Source: Clostridia bacterium
Lineage (GTDB): Bacteria; Bacillota_A; Clostridia; Oscillospirales; CAG-272
Direction of reading: 5' to 3'
DNA: 64,000 nt
Assembly (NCBI GenBank): GCA_017452945.1
Contig: JAFTLD010000032.1
Span: forward strand, 46,964-110,963
In this document: positions 23,644-32,040 of the stretch, piece after piece
Layout: every line of letters begins with the position of its first letter
How positions within the stretch are numbered: position 1 is the stretch's first letter
Notes under the pieces: generated by a model
The model's database searches: none
Told to the model about the DNA's origin: nothing
What the model saw: the letters and a program-made list of their open reading frames with translations, nothing else
Translations under genes and position numbers: made by a program

Positions 23644-25260
23644 ATGGAAAAGCATTTCAAGCTGCAGCTTCCCGATACGGGCAAGGACGTTTATATGATC
23701 AGAGAGGGAGAGACGTGGGGTTACCGCTACGGACCGTCCATCATGGTGGAAGGTGACGTTTGCCGTGCATGGTTCGCCTCCCCGGGTGACTGCTTTGAGG
23801 CTGACTGGTTTACCTACCGTGAATCCTTTGACAAAGGAGAAACATGGACAGATGAACGCGTGGTGCTGACACCCACACCCGATTCGATGGACTGGTTTTC
23901 CGTTTGCGATCCCGCAGTTTTCAAGTATGGAAAGTATTACTATATCGGTTATACCTCCACCATTTTTGCAGATGGCGGCGGTGTTTGCAACAATGGATTT
24001 GTGGCTCGTTCCGAGCATCCTGACGGTCCTTTTTTCAAATGGACCGGAAATGGCTGGGGCGAGATGCGCGGAAATTGCCGTTGGATGGGTAAACCTGCGC
24101 CCATCATTTACTATGATGAAGATTGGAAGCATTGGGGGGCGGGTGAGTTTTCCTTCGTTGTCAAGGATGATTTGCTCTACATCTACTACACCTGGACTTC
24201 CAAGCGCGCGGACGGCTCCTGGTATTCGCAAACGCGTGTAGCTACTGCAGACGTCACCCGTGAGGACTGGCCGCTCACGATTGAGCAACACGGTGTTGCA
24301 GCGGTACGCAATTCGGGCGCAAACGATTCCTATGACGTGGTTTATTGCGAGGAGCTTGATAAATTCATCGCACTTGCGACCGACAAACGCTTTTCCAAGG
24401 ACAGTTTTCTCTCTGTATCCGAATCTGACGACGGACTGCGTTTTACACGCGTCAACAATATACGCGTCAACACTTGCTATATGCTGCACAACTGCGGTAT
24501 TTCGGGTGATGCGCAGCATCATATCAAGCAAAGCGACACGCTGCTGCTCGGCTATGCCTATGGCAACAGCTGGGGCAAATGGGGTACACGCATGCACAGA
24601 TATTCTTATTCCTTCATGAATGAGGACTACTATTCCGAGCTGGATTGCCCGAACGTAGAGGCGCAAACCCGGCCTTGGGTGCGCCAAGCCGATATGCAGC
24701 CCATGATACTGACGGCTGCCAAGCCGCACTACATCCGCGTCAAGCCCGGCACCGCTGCCCCTCTTGCGTATTTCACGTATAACTCTTGCTACGAGCCCAA
24801 AGTGATCGATCCCACTTTCCTGACCTTTGATAACTACGATACACAAATCGTACAGATCAAGGACGGACAGGTATATGGCAAGCAAGTGGGCTACACCTAT
24901 ATTGATGCACACCTTGATAATCTTTGTGGTACGGTGCTGGTATACGTGGACAGTCCCGATACCTGTTATGACCAAGAGAACCGAACCGTTGTTTCGTTCG
25001 AGCCTATGCTTGACACCTACACGATTTCCCTTTCCGACGGTTGTGCCAAACAGCTCCGCGGACTTGCAGTTTGGTCAGACGGCAAATGGTACGAGGTATG
25101 TGAACCACATCAGGGTGTAACCTACGTCAATCACAATCCTGAGCTGATCTCTGTCAACGAGCGCGGTATCGCGTGTTCGCTTGGCGTTGTTGGTCAAGGC
25201 AAAGTGACTTTGCAATGTGATGACAAATCGTTTGACGTAAATATAAAGGTAATCGAATGA
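23644..25260 (+). CDS. Five-bladed beta-propeller glycosidase-like protein (GH43/GH117-type fold)
   Basis: This 538-residue protein without a signal peptide has propeller-type repeats rich in aromatic and Asp residues (YRYGPSIMVEGDVCRAWFA, DWFSVCDPAVFKYGKYYYIG, GKPAPIIYYDED, LLYIYYTWTSKRADGSWYSQ). These resemble GH43/GH32/GH117 clan and sialidase-like proteins. The conserved CDPAVF and the Asp-Glu-rich blades could carry catalytic acids, though I cannot name them with certainty. A beta-rich C-terminal domain of about 190 residues follows. The ATG at 23644 is preceded by AGGAGG with a 5-base gap. It is transcribed divergently from the GlpA-like operon, which also ends in glycan-active genes. 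The substrate is unknown. Confidence 0.65.
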   Translation: MEKHFKLQLPDTGKDVYMIREGETWGYRYGPSIMVEGDVCRAWFASPGDCFEADWFTYRESFDKGETWTDERVVLTPTPDSMDWFSVCDPAVFKYGKYYYIGYTSTIFADGGGVCNNGFVARSEHPDGPFFKWTGNGWGEMRGNCRWMGKPAPIIYYDEDWKHWGAGEFSFVVKDDLLYIYYTWTSKRADGSWYSQTRVATADVTREDWPLTIEQHGVAAVRNSGANDSYDVVYCEELDKFIALATDKRFSKDSFLSVSESDDGLRFTRVNNIRVNTCYMLHNCGISGDAQHHIKQSDTLLLGYAYGNSWGKWGTRMHRYSYSFMNEDYYSELDCPNVEAQTRPWVRQADMQPMILTAAKPHYIRVKPGTAAPLAYFTYNSCYEPKVIDPTFLTFDNYDTQIVQIKDGQVYGKQVGYTYIDAHLDNLCGTVLVYVDSPDTCYDQENRTVVSFEPMLDTYTISLSDGCAKQLRGLAVWSDGKWYEVCEPHQGVTYVNHNPELISVNERGIACSLGVVGQGKVTLQCDDKSFDVNIKVIE

Positions 25261-25325
25261 TTTTCAAACAAAAAAAGATCCAATCGGGCTGACAAATTAG
25301 CGAAAAAATTGAATAAAAACAAAAG

Positions 25326-25351
25326 GCAGGAGTCTTGATCAAGGCTTCTGC
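25326..25351 (+). terminator. Hairpin terminator of the beta-propeller gene
   Basis: GCAGGAGTCTTGA pairs with TCAAGGCTTCTGC over 13 bases with two G-T pairs and essentially no loop, then TTTCTG. Confidence 0.55.
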
Positions 25352-25373
25352 TTTCTGTTATCCAAAGAGATGA

Positions 25374-25562
25374 AAGAGCGTCCATATGGTGACCTCATCC
25401 GTCGCAAGCTTGCGTTTGCCACCTTCCCCAGCGGGGAAGGCTTCTTTAGCGCATCCGTTTTGCCAACTATCCGCTGAGGGGTTAACCTGATGAGCCTTCT
25501 CCGCCGGGGAAGGTGGCAAACGCAAGCTTGCGACGGATGAGGTGCATTACACGGACGCTCTT
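25374..25562. mobile_element. MITE-like palindromic element
   Basis: Ten-base outer ends (AAGAGCGTCC and its inverse) enclose a perfect 38-bp inverted repeat at 25392-25429 and 25506-25543, which itself contains the palindromic sequence CGCAAGCTTGCG. An inner CCTTCCCC/GGGGAAGG hairpin is also present. There is no coding capacity. The design fits a non-autonomous miniature element of the kind scattered in gut clostridial genomes. Confidence 0.7.
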
Positions 25563-25581
25563 CCACATCTTTTGTTTACGA

Positions 25582-25625
25582 AAACAGCAGGAATTTGCTC
25601 ATACTTGAACAAATTCCTGCTGTTT
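25582..25625. terminator. Strong hairpin terminator between propeller gene and folD
   Basis: A perfect 16-bp stem (AAACAGCAGGAATTTG with its inverse) and 12-base loop are followed on the plus strand by T7. It could serve both convergent genes, with better T-tract support on the plus strand. Confidence 0.8.
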
Positions 25626-25668
25626 TTTTCGCTAATTCATCAGCCCGATCGGCTCTTTTTTGTTTTCG

Positions 25669-26523
25669 CTATTGATCGCACAAAGCAGTTGCTGCTGTCA
25701 GTGTGTTTTGCAGCAGCATGGTAATGGTCATGGGGCCTACGCCGCCCGGTACGGGTGTGATCATGGACGCTACCTGTGATACCGAAGCAAAATCCACGTC
25801 ACCGCATAGCTTGCCGTCGGCATCTCTGTTGATACCCACGTCAATGACTACAGCTCCCGGCTTGACCATATCGGCTGTGACAAAACCTGCTCTGCCTACT
25901 GCGCTGACCAAAATGTCTGCCTGCAGCGTTTGCGCCTTCAGATCCGGAGTGCGGCTGTGGCAAACGGTCACCGTGCCGTTATCATGCAGCAAAAGCATGG
26001 CCATAGGCTTACCCACGATATTGGAACGGCCGATCACAACGCAATGCTTTCCTTGGGCGCTGACACCGCTGCGTGCAAGCAGCTGCATTACGCCTGCGGG
26101 TGTGCAAGGCAGAACGTTGTAATCCCCGATCATGATCTTGCCGACGTTATAAGGATGGAATGCATCCACGTCCTTTTCGGGCTTGATGCGAAGCAAGATC
26201 TTTTGCTCGTCAAGGTGACGCGGCAAAGGCAGCTGCACAAGGATACCGTGAATGTTGTCAGATGCATTGAGCTGATCGATCAGCCCGAGTACCTGCTGCT
26301 CTGTTGCATCTGCCGGCAGCTCATGCACCTCTGAATAAAACCCAACCTCTGCACACGCCTTATGCTTATTGCGCACGTAAACGCGAGAGGCAGGATCCTC
26401 TCCTACGATAATCACGGCAAGGCCGGGGACCGTATGATACTTACTTTTGAATTCGGTTGTTTTTTCTGCAAGCTCCGCGCGAATTTCGGCGGAGATCCGC
26501 TTTCCGTCAATGATCGTTGCCAT
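25669..26523 (-). CDS. folD: Bifunctional methylene-THF dehydrogenase / methenyl-THF cyclohydrolase
   Basis: FolD interconverts 5,10-methylene-, methenyl- and 10-formyl-tetrahydrofolate in the cytoplasm. The 284-residue protein from the ATG at 26523 has the usual length and signatures: DPASRVYVRNKHKACAEVGF with the catalytic Lys, VQLPLPRHLD, PCTPAGVMQLL, VIGRSNIVGKPMAMLLL for NADP, and PVPGGVGPMTITMLLQNT. An open frame extends upstream to 26586 but lies inside lgt. It overlaps the end of lgt by 17 bases, so expression is coupled to the M16-lgt operon. Its stop codon sits just past the end of the nested inverted repeat. Confidence 0.97.
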   Translation of the reverse strand: MATIIDGKRISAEIRAELAEKTTEFKSKYHTVPGLAVIIVGEDPASRVYVRNKHKACAEVGFYSEVHELPADATEQQVLGLIDQLNASDNIHGILVQLPLPRHLDEQKILLRIKPEKDVDAFHPYNVGKIMIGDYNVLPCTPAGVMQLLARSGVSAQGKHCVVIGRSNIVGKPMAMLLLHDNGTVTVCHSRTPDLKAQTLQADILVSAVGRAGFVTADMVKPGAVVIDVGINRDADGKLCGDVDFASVSQVASMITPVPGGVGPMTITMLLQNTLTAATALCDQ

Positions 26524-27598
26524 GTTCTTCCTCCTCGGCCTTTCGCTCCTCATTCTCTTCCTGTGACTCTTCCGTTTCAAGATCATCCGGTAAAGGTTGC
26601 GCCAATCTTGCTGCTCTTTCCGCCTTCTTTGCTGCTACTCTCTCCTCTTCAATTCTCTTTTGCTCTTCGCGGAACACCTTGATATCGGGAATGAAATAAG
26701 GCGTAAAGACGGCAGGCATCTTGTTCTTGTAGGACAAAGCAAAGCCGACGATCAGCACAGCCATGGATGCCACAAACAAAACAAGACCAAGCATTTGCGA
26801 GATGCGGATGCCTGTGCCGGGGATGTACAGGCTGTCCGTACGCAGTCCTTCAATAAACATTCTGCCAAAACCGTACCATGCAAAATACATCAGCGCGATC
26901 TGGCCGTTGAATTTTTTCTTTTTGTAGATCAGATTGATCAGCACAAAGCCGAGCAGATTCCAAAGAGATTCGTAAAGGAAGGTGGGCTGCACCTCCATAA
27001 ATACACCGCCCGAGGCATCTGACTGCACACCCATGCGCAGCTTATACAAAATGTTGTTTTCAGAAACAGGCAGCGTTTTATCCGGACCAAGGAAAGCATA
27101 CGTGATCTTACCGTTCACAATGGGAGAGCCAAACGCCTCACCGTTACAGAAATTGCCCCATCTGCCAATCGCCTGAGCGATCATTACGCCGGGCGCAGCA
27201 CTGTCCAGCACGGCAAACACGTTCACCTTGCGGATCAGCGACATGGAAACAAGGCCTATCACACCGCCGATGATACCACCGTAAATGCCAAGTCCGCCGT
27301 TTCTCAGGTTGATCCAATCCTTCAAGGTATTGTATTGTCCTGAATCCAGGGACGTCAGCACGTAGTAAAGACGCGCACCAATGACACCGAGAATGACGGT
27401 TGCCATGGCGATATCCAAAAGATTATCCACACTCACGCCCTCACGCTCGGAGCGGTATTTGGTGTAAAGCACGGCCAACACAATACCCGTTGTGATCAGC
27501 AGCGCATACCAATAGATCTCCAGACCAAACAGATCAAACGCGACGCGATTGATGGTGAATTCTCCGATCCCCAAACCGGGGAAAGAAATTTTAGTCAT
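26507..27598 (-). CDS. lgt: Prolipoprotein diacylglyceryl transferase with acidic C-terminal extension
   Basis: Lgt transfers diacylglycerol to the lipobox cysteine of prelipoproteins at the cytoplasmic membrane. The signature GRWGNFCNGEAFG and the region IYGGIIGGVIGL are present within about seven membrane segments. At 363 residues it is longer than most Lgts because residues from about 310 form a charged tail (EEQKRIEEERVAAKKAER, then a Glu-rich run) after the last helix. That tail looks like a cytoplasmic coiled coil. The ATG at 27598 has GGAGG eight bases upstream and overlaps the yfmH stop by 8 bases. The many lipoproteins in this window would be its substrates. Confidence 0.95.
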   Translation of the reverse strand: MTKISFPGLGIGEFTINRVAFDLFGLEIYWYALLITTGIVLAVLYTKYRSEREGVSVDNLLDIAMATVILGVIGARLYYVLTSLDSGQYNTLKDWINLRNGGLGIYGGIIGGVIGLVSMSLIRKVNVFAVLDSAAPGVMIAQAIGRWGNFCNGEAFGSPIVNGKITYAFLGPDKTLPVSENNILYKLRMGVQSDASGGVFMEVQPTFLYESLWNLLGFVLINLIYKKKKFNGQIALMYFAWYGFGRMFIEGLRTDSLYIPGTGIRISQMLGLVLFVASMAVLIVGFALSYKNKMPAVFTPYFIPDIKVFREEQKRIEEERVAAKKAERAARLAQPLPDDLETEESQEENEERKAEEEEHGNDH

Positions 27599-28913
27599 CG
27601 TTATTTCCTCCTTGTTCTTGCTCGGGATATACCACGGACAGACACATGTTTTCTTTCTTAAAGCATCGATGCAGATAATGCGCGACCATTTCCGGTGTCA
27701 CGCTTTGTAACAGTTCTGCATATGACAATACCTCACTGCCATCATCCGCAAAAGCCAAAAGCATATTGACGATATTTTCGGGTGAATCAAATTCCGCGAC
27801 GAAGTTGCCGTATTCCACGCGCTTGCAGCGTTCGAAATCCTCGGTCGGAATACCGTTTTGCTTCAGCTCCTCAATATAATCCAGCACCGCCTTGAACACA
27901 GCTTCGGGATCCTCGGATTCCCCTGCTGCCGTCCCCGACGCCATACGCTCACAGATTGAATATCCGTAATACATACCGTAAGAGATCAGCCCTTGCTCGT
28001 AAAGATCACTGCACAATTTGCCGGACATGGAAAAGATCAGCTCAAACAAAAGCGTCATGCATGCATCCTTGCGTATACGCTCTGCAGGATTCTCCGAGAT
28101 ATCGGTATCCTTCAAGCCGATATAAAAGATCGGCTTGGGTACGGGCATATAGCTTGTGGCGCGCTCACTTGTCACGTGCGGCTTTTCTTCAAAGGTCTTT
28201 CTTGCAAACCTGATCGGTCGGTATTCGGGATCGATGCATGCATTCACCACGTCAAGCACATTTGCGGGCGTGACGTCACCACAGACCGCCAGCGACATGT
28301 TGGACGGCAGGTAAAAGGTGTCTGTACATTGATACAGCAGCTCGGACGTGACGTCCGCGATCGAACGCTCTGTTCCTGCAATCTCGTTGCGCACGGTGTG
28401 CGTTTCGTACATAGCCTTCATCAGCTGGCTGTATGCGCGCTCCCATGGGTGATCCATCGCACCTCTGATCTCTTCAGCAATGATACCTCTCTCACGCTCC
28501 ACCGATTCCTCGGTAAAGTACGGATGCGTCACAAAGCGCAAAAGCTCCGAAAGACATGCACGCAGCCCGGATGTGGTATTGAACAGATAGGCTGTTCTGT
28601 CGTACGAGGTGAAAGCATTGGCATCCGCTCCAAGTGCTGAAAAACGCAGATCGGAATTGACACCGTCCTCGTTTTCAAACATTTTATGCTCGAGATAATG
28701 CGCGATGCCCATCGGCATACTGCAGGCATTTCCGCACTCGTCCAGATATTCGCTATCCATAGATCCAAGGCCTACCTGCAGCACGGCATAGATCGACGAG
28801 CATTTCTTGGGATATACGTAAATGCGCATACCGCTTTGGTGCAGGATCTCGGTATAATGCTCACCCAGCTGCGCATTGCGTCGAGCGGTTCGTTTTATCA
28901 CATGATTATTCAT
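27591..28913 (-). CDS. yfmH: M16 family zinc peptidase, YfmH type (active member)
   Basis: The 440-residue protein has the inverted zinc motif HYLEH (in GIAHYLEHKMFE) about 75 residues from the start and the downstream Glu region (ERERGIIAEEIRG), as in catalytically competent M16 peptidases. It pairs with the next-upstream M16 protein, which lacks HxxEH. The pair matches the YfmF/YfmH proteins linked to EF-P modification in Bacillus. The ATG at 28913 is preferred (GGAG six bases upstream) over a GTG at 28931. It overlaps its neighbour by 8 bases. The two subunits likely form a heterodimeric peptidase in the cytoplasm. Confidence 0.88.
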   Translation of the reverse strand: MNNHVIKRTARRNAQLGEHYTEILHQSGMRIYVYPKKCSSIYAVLQVGLGSMDSEYLDECGNACSMPMGIAHYLEHKMFENEDGVNSDLRFSALGADANAFTSYDRTAYLFNTTSGLRACLSELLRFVTHPYFTEESVERERGIIAEEIRGAMDHPWERAYSQLMKAMYETHTVRNEIAGTERSIADVTSELLYQCTDTFYLPSNMSLAVCGDVTPANVLDVVNACIDPEYRPIRFARKTFEEKPHVTSERATSYMPVPKPIFYIGLKDTDISENPAERIRKDACMTLLFELIFSMSGKLCSDLYEQGLISYGMYYGYSICERMASGTAAGESEDPEAVFKAVLDYIEELKQNGIPTEDFERCKRVEYGNFVAEFDSPENIVNMLLAFADDGSEVLSYAELLQSVTPEMVAHYLHRCFKKENMCLSVVYPEQEQGGNNDD

Positions 28914-30213
28914 CGCCTTCTCCCTCCTCACCGCTCAGCGTTCCGTTGAGAAAATACACGGTGTCCGGCACAACTGCATTTGCAGCTCGCATCACGTCCT
29001 TGGCGGTAATTGCTCTGACTCTCTCTATGCATTGCTCGGGCGTGAGCGAAGAGCCGTAAAACACCTGTCTGCCAAACCAATATGCCTGCAGCGCAGCGGG
29101 AGAATCCGTACATTGGCGCAGGATATTGATCAGGGATTTCTTTGCCATGGCAAGCTCTGCACGGCTCACGGGCTTTTGCTGAAGTCTATGCAGCTGTGCA
29201 AAGATCTCGTCCTTGGCAAATTGCATATTCTGCGGTAAAATACCGCAGGAAACGGTCATAATTCCCTTATGCGCCACGGCAGAGGAATTGCAATGGTAGC
29301 AAAGGCTATGCTTTTCTCGCAAATTCATGAAAAGGCGGGACACGGAGCTGCCGCCAAAGATCTCGGTGAATACTGACTGCGCCATGGCGTCAGGATGGTC
29401 GGGCGTAATACCCGTGCGGAAGCCGATTTCCAGTTTTCCCTGTGCGACCGCCATGTCCTCGGTGATCTGCCGCGTCTGTCCGGGCGGCGGCAGGATCATG
29501 GTTTGAGGCATTTGCGCTTGCTTGGCGGGAGCGTGCGCAAACATATCGGCAAGCAGCTCTGCTACGTCCCCCGGGGCGTCACTGCCCACGTAAAAGCATT
29601 CAATACGTGCGCATTCCAAAAGCTTTTTATGATGCGCGGTCAGCATTTCAGGTGTAAATGCGCATACCTGCTCGACTTTACCAACCAGCGACACACCGTA
29701 GGGTTCGCCTTGGCACATGCACTCCCGCAATCTCATGCGTGCATAAGAGCGCGTATCATTGATCTGTGCGCGGATATCATCACATGTATTTTTGATCTCA
29801 CTTTCCACGATCTCGCGGCGCAAAAGACCGTTTTCATCACGCAAGGGGTGAAACAGCATCTGATCGATCACGTGCAATCCCTGTTCCAGTGTGTTTGTCT
29901 GCTCTTTCAAAGGTAAATATCGCGTGCCAAGTGTTTCAAGCACGAAGCCTATAATCTGGCAATCCCCGAAAAAGCTGTTTCTATAAGAAAGCGAAGCACC
30001 GTACAGCATATCCAATGCACAGTTGAGATGCTTGATTGTGGGATATTGCTCCGTCCCTCTGCGCAGCACGGAAAAAAGCAAGGTAGTCAAGGGCGAAGCA
30101 TCCCGATCGGCAGGTAAAATGAACGATACCGAGAGTTGCGCGTTCTTGAAGCGGTCTGTTTGAATGGCTCGCAGGTTGACAGCAGGTGTAATTTTATATA
30201 TGGTCGGAATCAT
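28906..30213 (-). CDS. yfmF: M16 family peptidase-like protein, YfmF type (inactive partner)
   Basis: The 435-residue M16-fold protein has no HxxEH motif: the corresponding segment reads SPLTTLLFSVLRRGTEQYPT. It should therefore be a non-catalytic subunit. C-terminal M16 features are present (QGKLEIGFRTG, SRLFMNLREKHSLCYH). It is the first gene of the yfmF-yfmH-lgt-folD operon. The chosen start is the ATG at 30213 (GGAGA before it). An upstream in-frame start at 30255 lies in the promoter region. The inactive/active order is the same as in the known Bacillus pair. Confidence 0.87.
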   Translation of the reverse strand: MIPTIYKITPAVNLRAIQTDRFKNAQLSVSFILPADRDASPLTTLLFSVLRRGTEQYPTIKHLNCALDMLYGASLSYRNSFFGDCQIIGFVLETLGTRYLPLKEQTNTLEQGLHVIDQMLFHPLRDENGLLRREIVESEIKNTCDDIRAQINDTRSYARMRLRECMCQGEPYGVSLVGKVEQVCAFTPEMLTAHHKKLLECARIECFYVGSDAPGDVAELLADMFAHAPAKQAQMPQTMILPPPGQTRQITEDMAVAQGKLEIGFRTGITPDHPDAMAQSVFTEIFGGSSVSRLFMNLREKHSLCYHCNSSAVAHKGIMTVSCGILPQNMQFAKDEIFAQLHRLQQKPVSRAELAMAKKSLINILRQCTDSPAALQAYWFGRQVFYGSSLTPEQCIERVRAITAKDVMRAANAVVPDTVYFLNGTLSGEEGEGDE

Positions 30214-30246
30214 TTTTTCTCCATACGTACATAGTATTTCTATATT

Positions 30247-30275
30247 ATCATACACCCAAAACGCAAAAATTGCAA
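30247..30275 (-). promoter_or_regulatory. Vegetative promoter of the yfmF operon
   Basis: TTGCAA at 30270-30275, a 17-base spacer, and TATGAT at 30247-30252, about 35 bases before the start codon. Confidence 0.75.
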
Positions 30276-30299
30276 GAGTTTTATCATTTTTGCTCTTGC
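30272..30299. promoter_or_regulatory. Operator-like dyad between divergent promoters
   Basis: GCAAGAG and CTCTTGC are separated by 14 T-rich bases. The two arms overlap the -35 boxes of the divergent yfmF and tautomerase promoters, so a bound dimer could affect both. It could also be a chance hairpin. Confidence 0.4.
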
Positions 30300-30324
30300 C
30301 TTGGCGTGAATTTTCTATTATAAT
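30296..30324 (+). promoter_or_regulatory. Vegetative promoter of the tautomerase-exonuclease pair
   Basis: TTGCCT at 30296-30301, a 17-base spacer, and TATAAT at 30319-30324, about 30 bases before the ATG. Confidence 0.78.
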
Positions 30325-30354
30325 AGTGTTAAATCATGTACTCGGAGGTATACT

Positions 30355-30696
30355 ATGCCCTTTATTGACGTCAAAACCAATACGCAAGTAACGAAAGCAA
30401 ACGAGCTTGCATTAAAAGAAGCGCTCGGACGCGCCATTGCCATTCTGCCCGGCAAAAGCGAAAAGTGGCTGATGCTGGAGATCAAGGATTCTTGCCGCAT
30501 GTATTTCCACGGAGATGATGCGCCCTGTGCTATGGTGCAGGTTCAGGTATTCGGTAAGATCAACGCGCAAAAATGCGAGGAGCTGACGGCAGAGGTCTGC
30601 CGCATTATGCAGGACGTGCTTGGTATTCCCGTTAACAGCACCTACGTCAAATATGAGGAAGTCAGCCTATGGGGCTGGAATTCGCAGAATTTCTGA
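30355..30696 (+). CDS. MIF-family tautomerase (phenylpyruvate tautomerase-like)
   Basis: At 113 residues it has the size and layout of the macrophage migration inhibitory factor family. Pro2 (MPFIDVKTN) becomes the N-terminal catalytic base once Met is removed. The conserved Lys in PGKSEKWLMLEI and the C-terminal block VSLWGWNSQNF match family positions. Members are trimeric and ketonise aromatic enols such as phenylpyruvate in vitro. The bacterial role is not settled. The ATG at 30355 has a GGAGG 7 bases upstream. It sits one base before the exonuclease gene, so the two are co-transcribed. Confidence 0.9.
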   Translation: MPFIDVKTNTQVTKANELALKEALGRAIAILPGKSEKWLMLEIKDSCRMYFHGDDAPCAMVQVQVFGKINAQKCEELTAEVCRIMQDVLGIPVNSTYVKYEEVSLWGWNSQNF

Positions 30697-30697
30697 T

Positions 30698-31540
30698 ATG
30701 AAGAAGCTGCTTTTGGTAGACGGGCATTGTCTGCTCTTTCAGATGTTTTTCGGTATGCCCGCACGCATTATCGGCAAGGACGGACGCGCCATTCAGGGTA
30801 CGCTCGGATTTGTGGGTGCTTTGCGAAAAATGATCGCCATGACAAAACCTTCGCACGTTGCCGTGATCTTTGACGGTGAGGTACACAATCCACGCAACGA
30901 TCTGGATGCTGACTATAAAGCCAACCGCGAGGATTTTTCGGATGCGGACGAGGATGACACCCCTTTCTCGCAACTGCCTGATATTTACAGAGCCTTGGAC
31001 GTCATGGGGATCGCACACACAGAAACCGTAGATTGCGAGACCGATGACGTTCTGGCAGCTTATGCAAAAATGTACGGCAAGGACAACGAGATTGTGATCG
31101 CTTCACAGGACAGTGATTTCTTTCAACTGATCTGTGAAAATGTCCACGTGCTTCGATATCGCGGTGAACGTTCGGTTTTGTGCGACGAAAACTACATGCA
31201 CGAAAAATTCGGAATTCTTCCAAATCAGTACGCAGATTTCAAATCGCTGACGGGCGATAGCTCGGACAACATCAAGGGGATACCGGGAATAGGCCCCAAG
31301 ACAGCAGCTGCGCTGATGGGGCAATTTGGCATGCTGGACGCGCTGATGGCACACCCAGAGCAGATCTCAAAGCCAAAATTACGCGAAGCAATCACGCAAA
31401 ATCTTGACCGTCTGCGGCTCAATCAAAGGTTGATCACACTGGATGGCTCAGCGGAAATTCCCTTTTTGATTGACGAGCTTACTTACATTGATTGTGAATT
31501 GACCACGACGCAGATTCTTGAAAGCATAGGCTTGAAATAA
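30698..31540 (+). CDS. Stand-alone 5'-3' exonuclease / flap endonuclease (Pol I N-domain type)
   Basis: The 280-residue protein matches the N-terminal nuclease domain of DNA polymerase I without a polymerase. Metal-binding acids are visible in LLVDGHCLLF, VAVIFDGEVHNPR, ETDDVLAAYA and IASQDSDFFQL. The H3TH DNA-binding loop is GDSSDNIKGIPGIGPKTAAAL. It would remove RNA primers or flaps during replication and repair. The start ATG at 30698 follows the tautomerase stop by one base. An earlier in-frame start at 30620 lies inside the tautomerase gene. Whether a full-length polA exists elsewhere cannot be told here. Confidence 0.93.
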   Translation: MKKLLLVDGHCLLFQMFFGMPARIIGKDGRAIQGTLGFVGALRKMIAMTKPSHVAVIFDGEVHNPRNDLDADYKANREDFSDADEDDTPFSQLPDIYRALDVMGIAHTETVDCETDDVLAAYAKMYGKDNEIVIASQDSDFFQLICENVHVLRYRGERSVLCDENYMHEKFGILPNQYADFKSLTGDSSDNIKGIPGIGPKTAAALMGQFGMLDALMAHPEQISKPKLREAITQNLDRLRLNQRLITLDGSAEIPFLIDELTYIDCELTTTQILESIGLK

Positions 31541-31578
31541 TTTCATAACGTTACGCAAATGGATTTTTGGGTGTTTTT

Positions 31579-31983
31579 ATGGAAAACAAATTTTTATTTT
31601 TCAGTGCAGAAGCAAAATCTCCCGCCGGATATCATTTGATCAATTTGATTCATCCCATAGAAATTTCATTCAACAAAGACTATTCCGATAAATATTCATC
31701 CGCAGAATTGGAAAATATCACGATAGTCTTTATTTGCACGGATGAAGATATGATCGCGCAAGGATTTTACAATGAACGGAAATACATATCGCATAAGAAT
31801 AAGTATGCTGATATCAGATTGCACATTCCGTATGATGAATTCTTGAAGGCGGACCTTCCCACACGAAAACAGATGATGTGGAACGTCATCACTCGCGCTT
31901 TCGCTTATTTGAAAGCACGAAAGGTCTTTACCCCAATCGATGAATTGGAGGAAGATCTTTCTCACCTATTTTGGTCCGAATGA
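31579..31983 (+). CDS. Hypothetical protein, 134 residues
   Basis: I do not recognise this protein. It starts at the ATG at 31579 (MENKFLFFSAEAKSPAGYHL), with no strong ribosome site. A TTG 12 bases earlier is an alternative. It is mostly soluble, AT-rich compared with its neighbours, and has aromatic and acidic patches (YSSAELENITIVFICTDED, FTPIDELEEDLSHLFW). No signal peptide or membrane segment is present. The size and composition would suit a small immunity- or adaptor-like protein, but that is a guess. It is followed by a strong hairpin shared with the convergent gene. Confidence 0.6.
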   Translation: MENKFLFFSAEAKSPAGYHLINLIHPIEISFNKDYSDKYSSAELENITIVFICTDEDMIAQGFYNERKYISHKNKYADIRLHIPYDEFLKADLPTRKQMMWNVITRAFAYLKARKVFTPIDELEEDLSHLFWSE

Positions 31984-31998
31984 AAAGGCATCGGATAA

Positions 31999-32034
31999 AA
32001 AGGCTTGACCGAGCATTTGCTTGGCCAAGCCTTT
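31999..32034. terminator. Bidirectional hairpin terminator
   Basis: A 16-base imperfect stem (AAAGGCTTGACC.. with ..GGCCAAGCCTTT) is followed by T6 on the plus strand. It lies between the convergent hypothetical gene and the GH99-like lipoprotein gene. Confidence 0.8.
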
Positions 32035-32040
32035 TTTGTT

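Larger units (their letters stand above)
25269..25661. repeat. Nested inverted-repeat intergenic region
   Basis: The gap between the propeller gene and folD (25261-25668) has no gene. Outer arms of about 39 bases (25269-25307 and 25623-25661) are imperfect inverted copies sharing ATCGGGCTGA and AATTAGCGAAAAAA. Inside them are two terminator hairpins and a palindromic element at 25374-25562. The outer arms begin and end within nine bases of the flanking stop codons. Confidence 0.8.

Noticed and set aside
23584..24975. A 463-codon minus-strand frame opposite the beta-propeller gene
   Set aside because: The plus-strand gene has AGGAGG, a promoter and recognisable propeller repeats. The minus frame has none of these.
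25374..25562. Considered as a CRISPR-like or tRNA-like structure
   Set aside because: There is one inverted repeat and no regularly spaced direct repeats. No cloverleaf or CCA-adjacent acceptor stem is seen.
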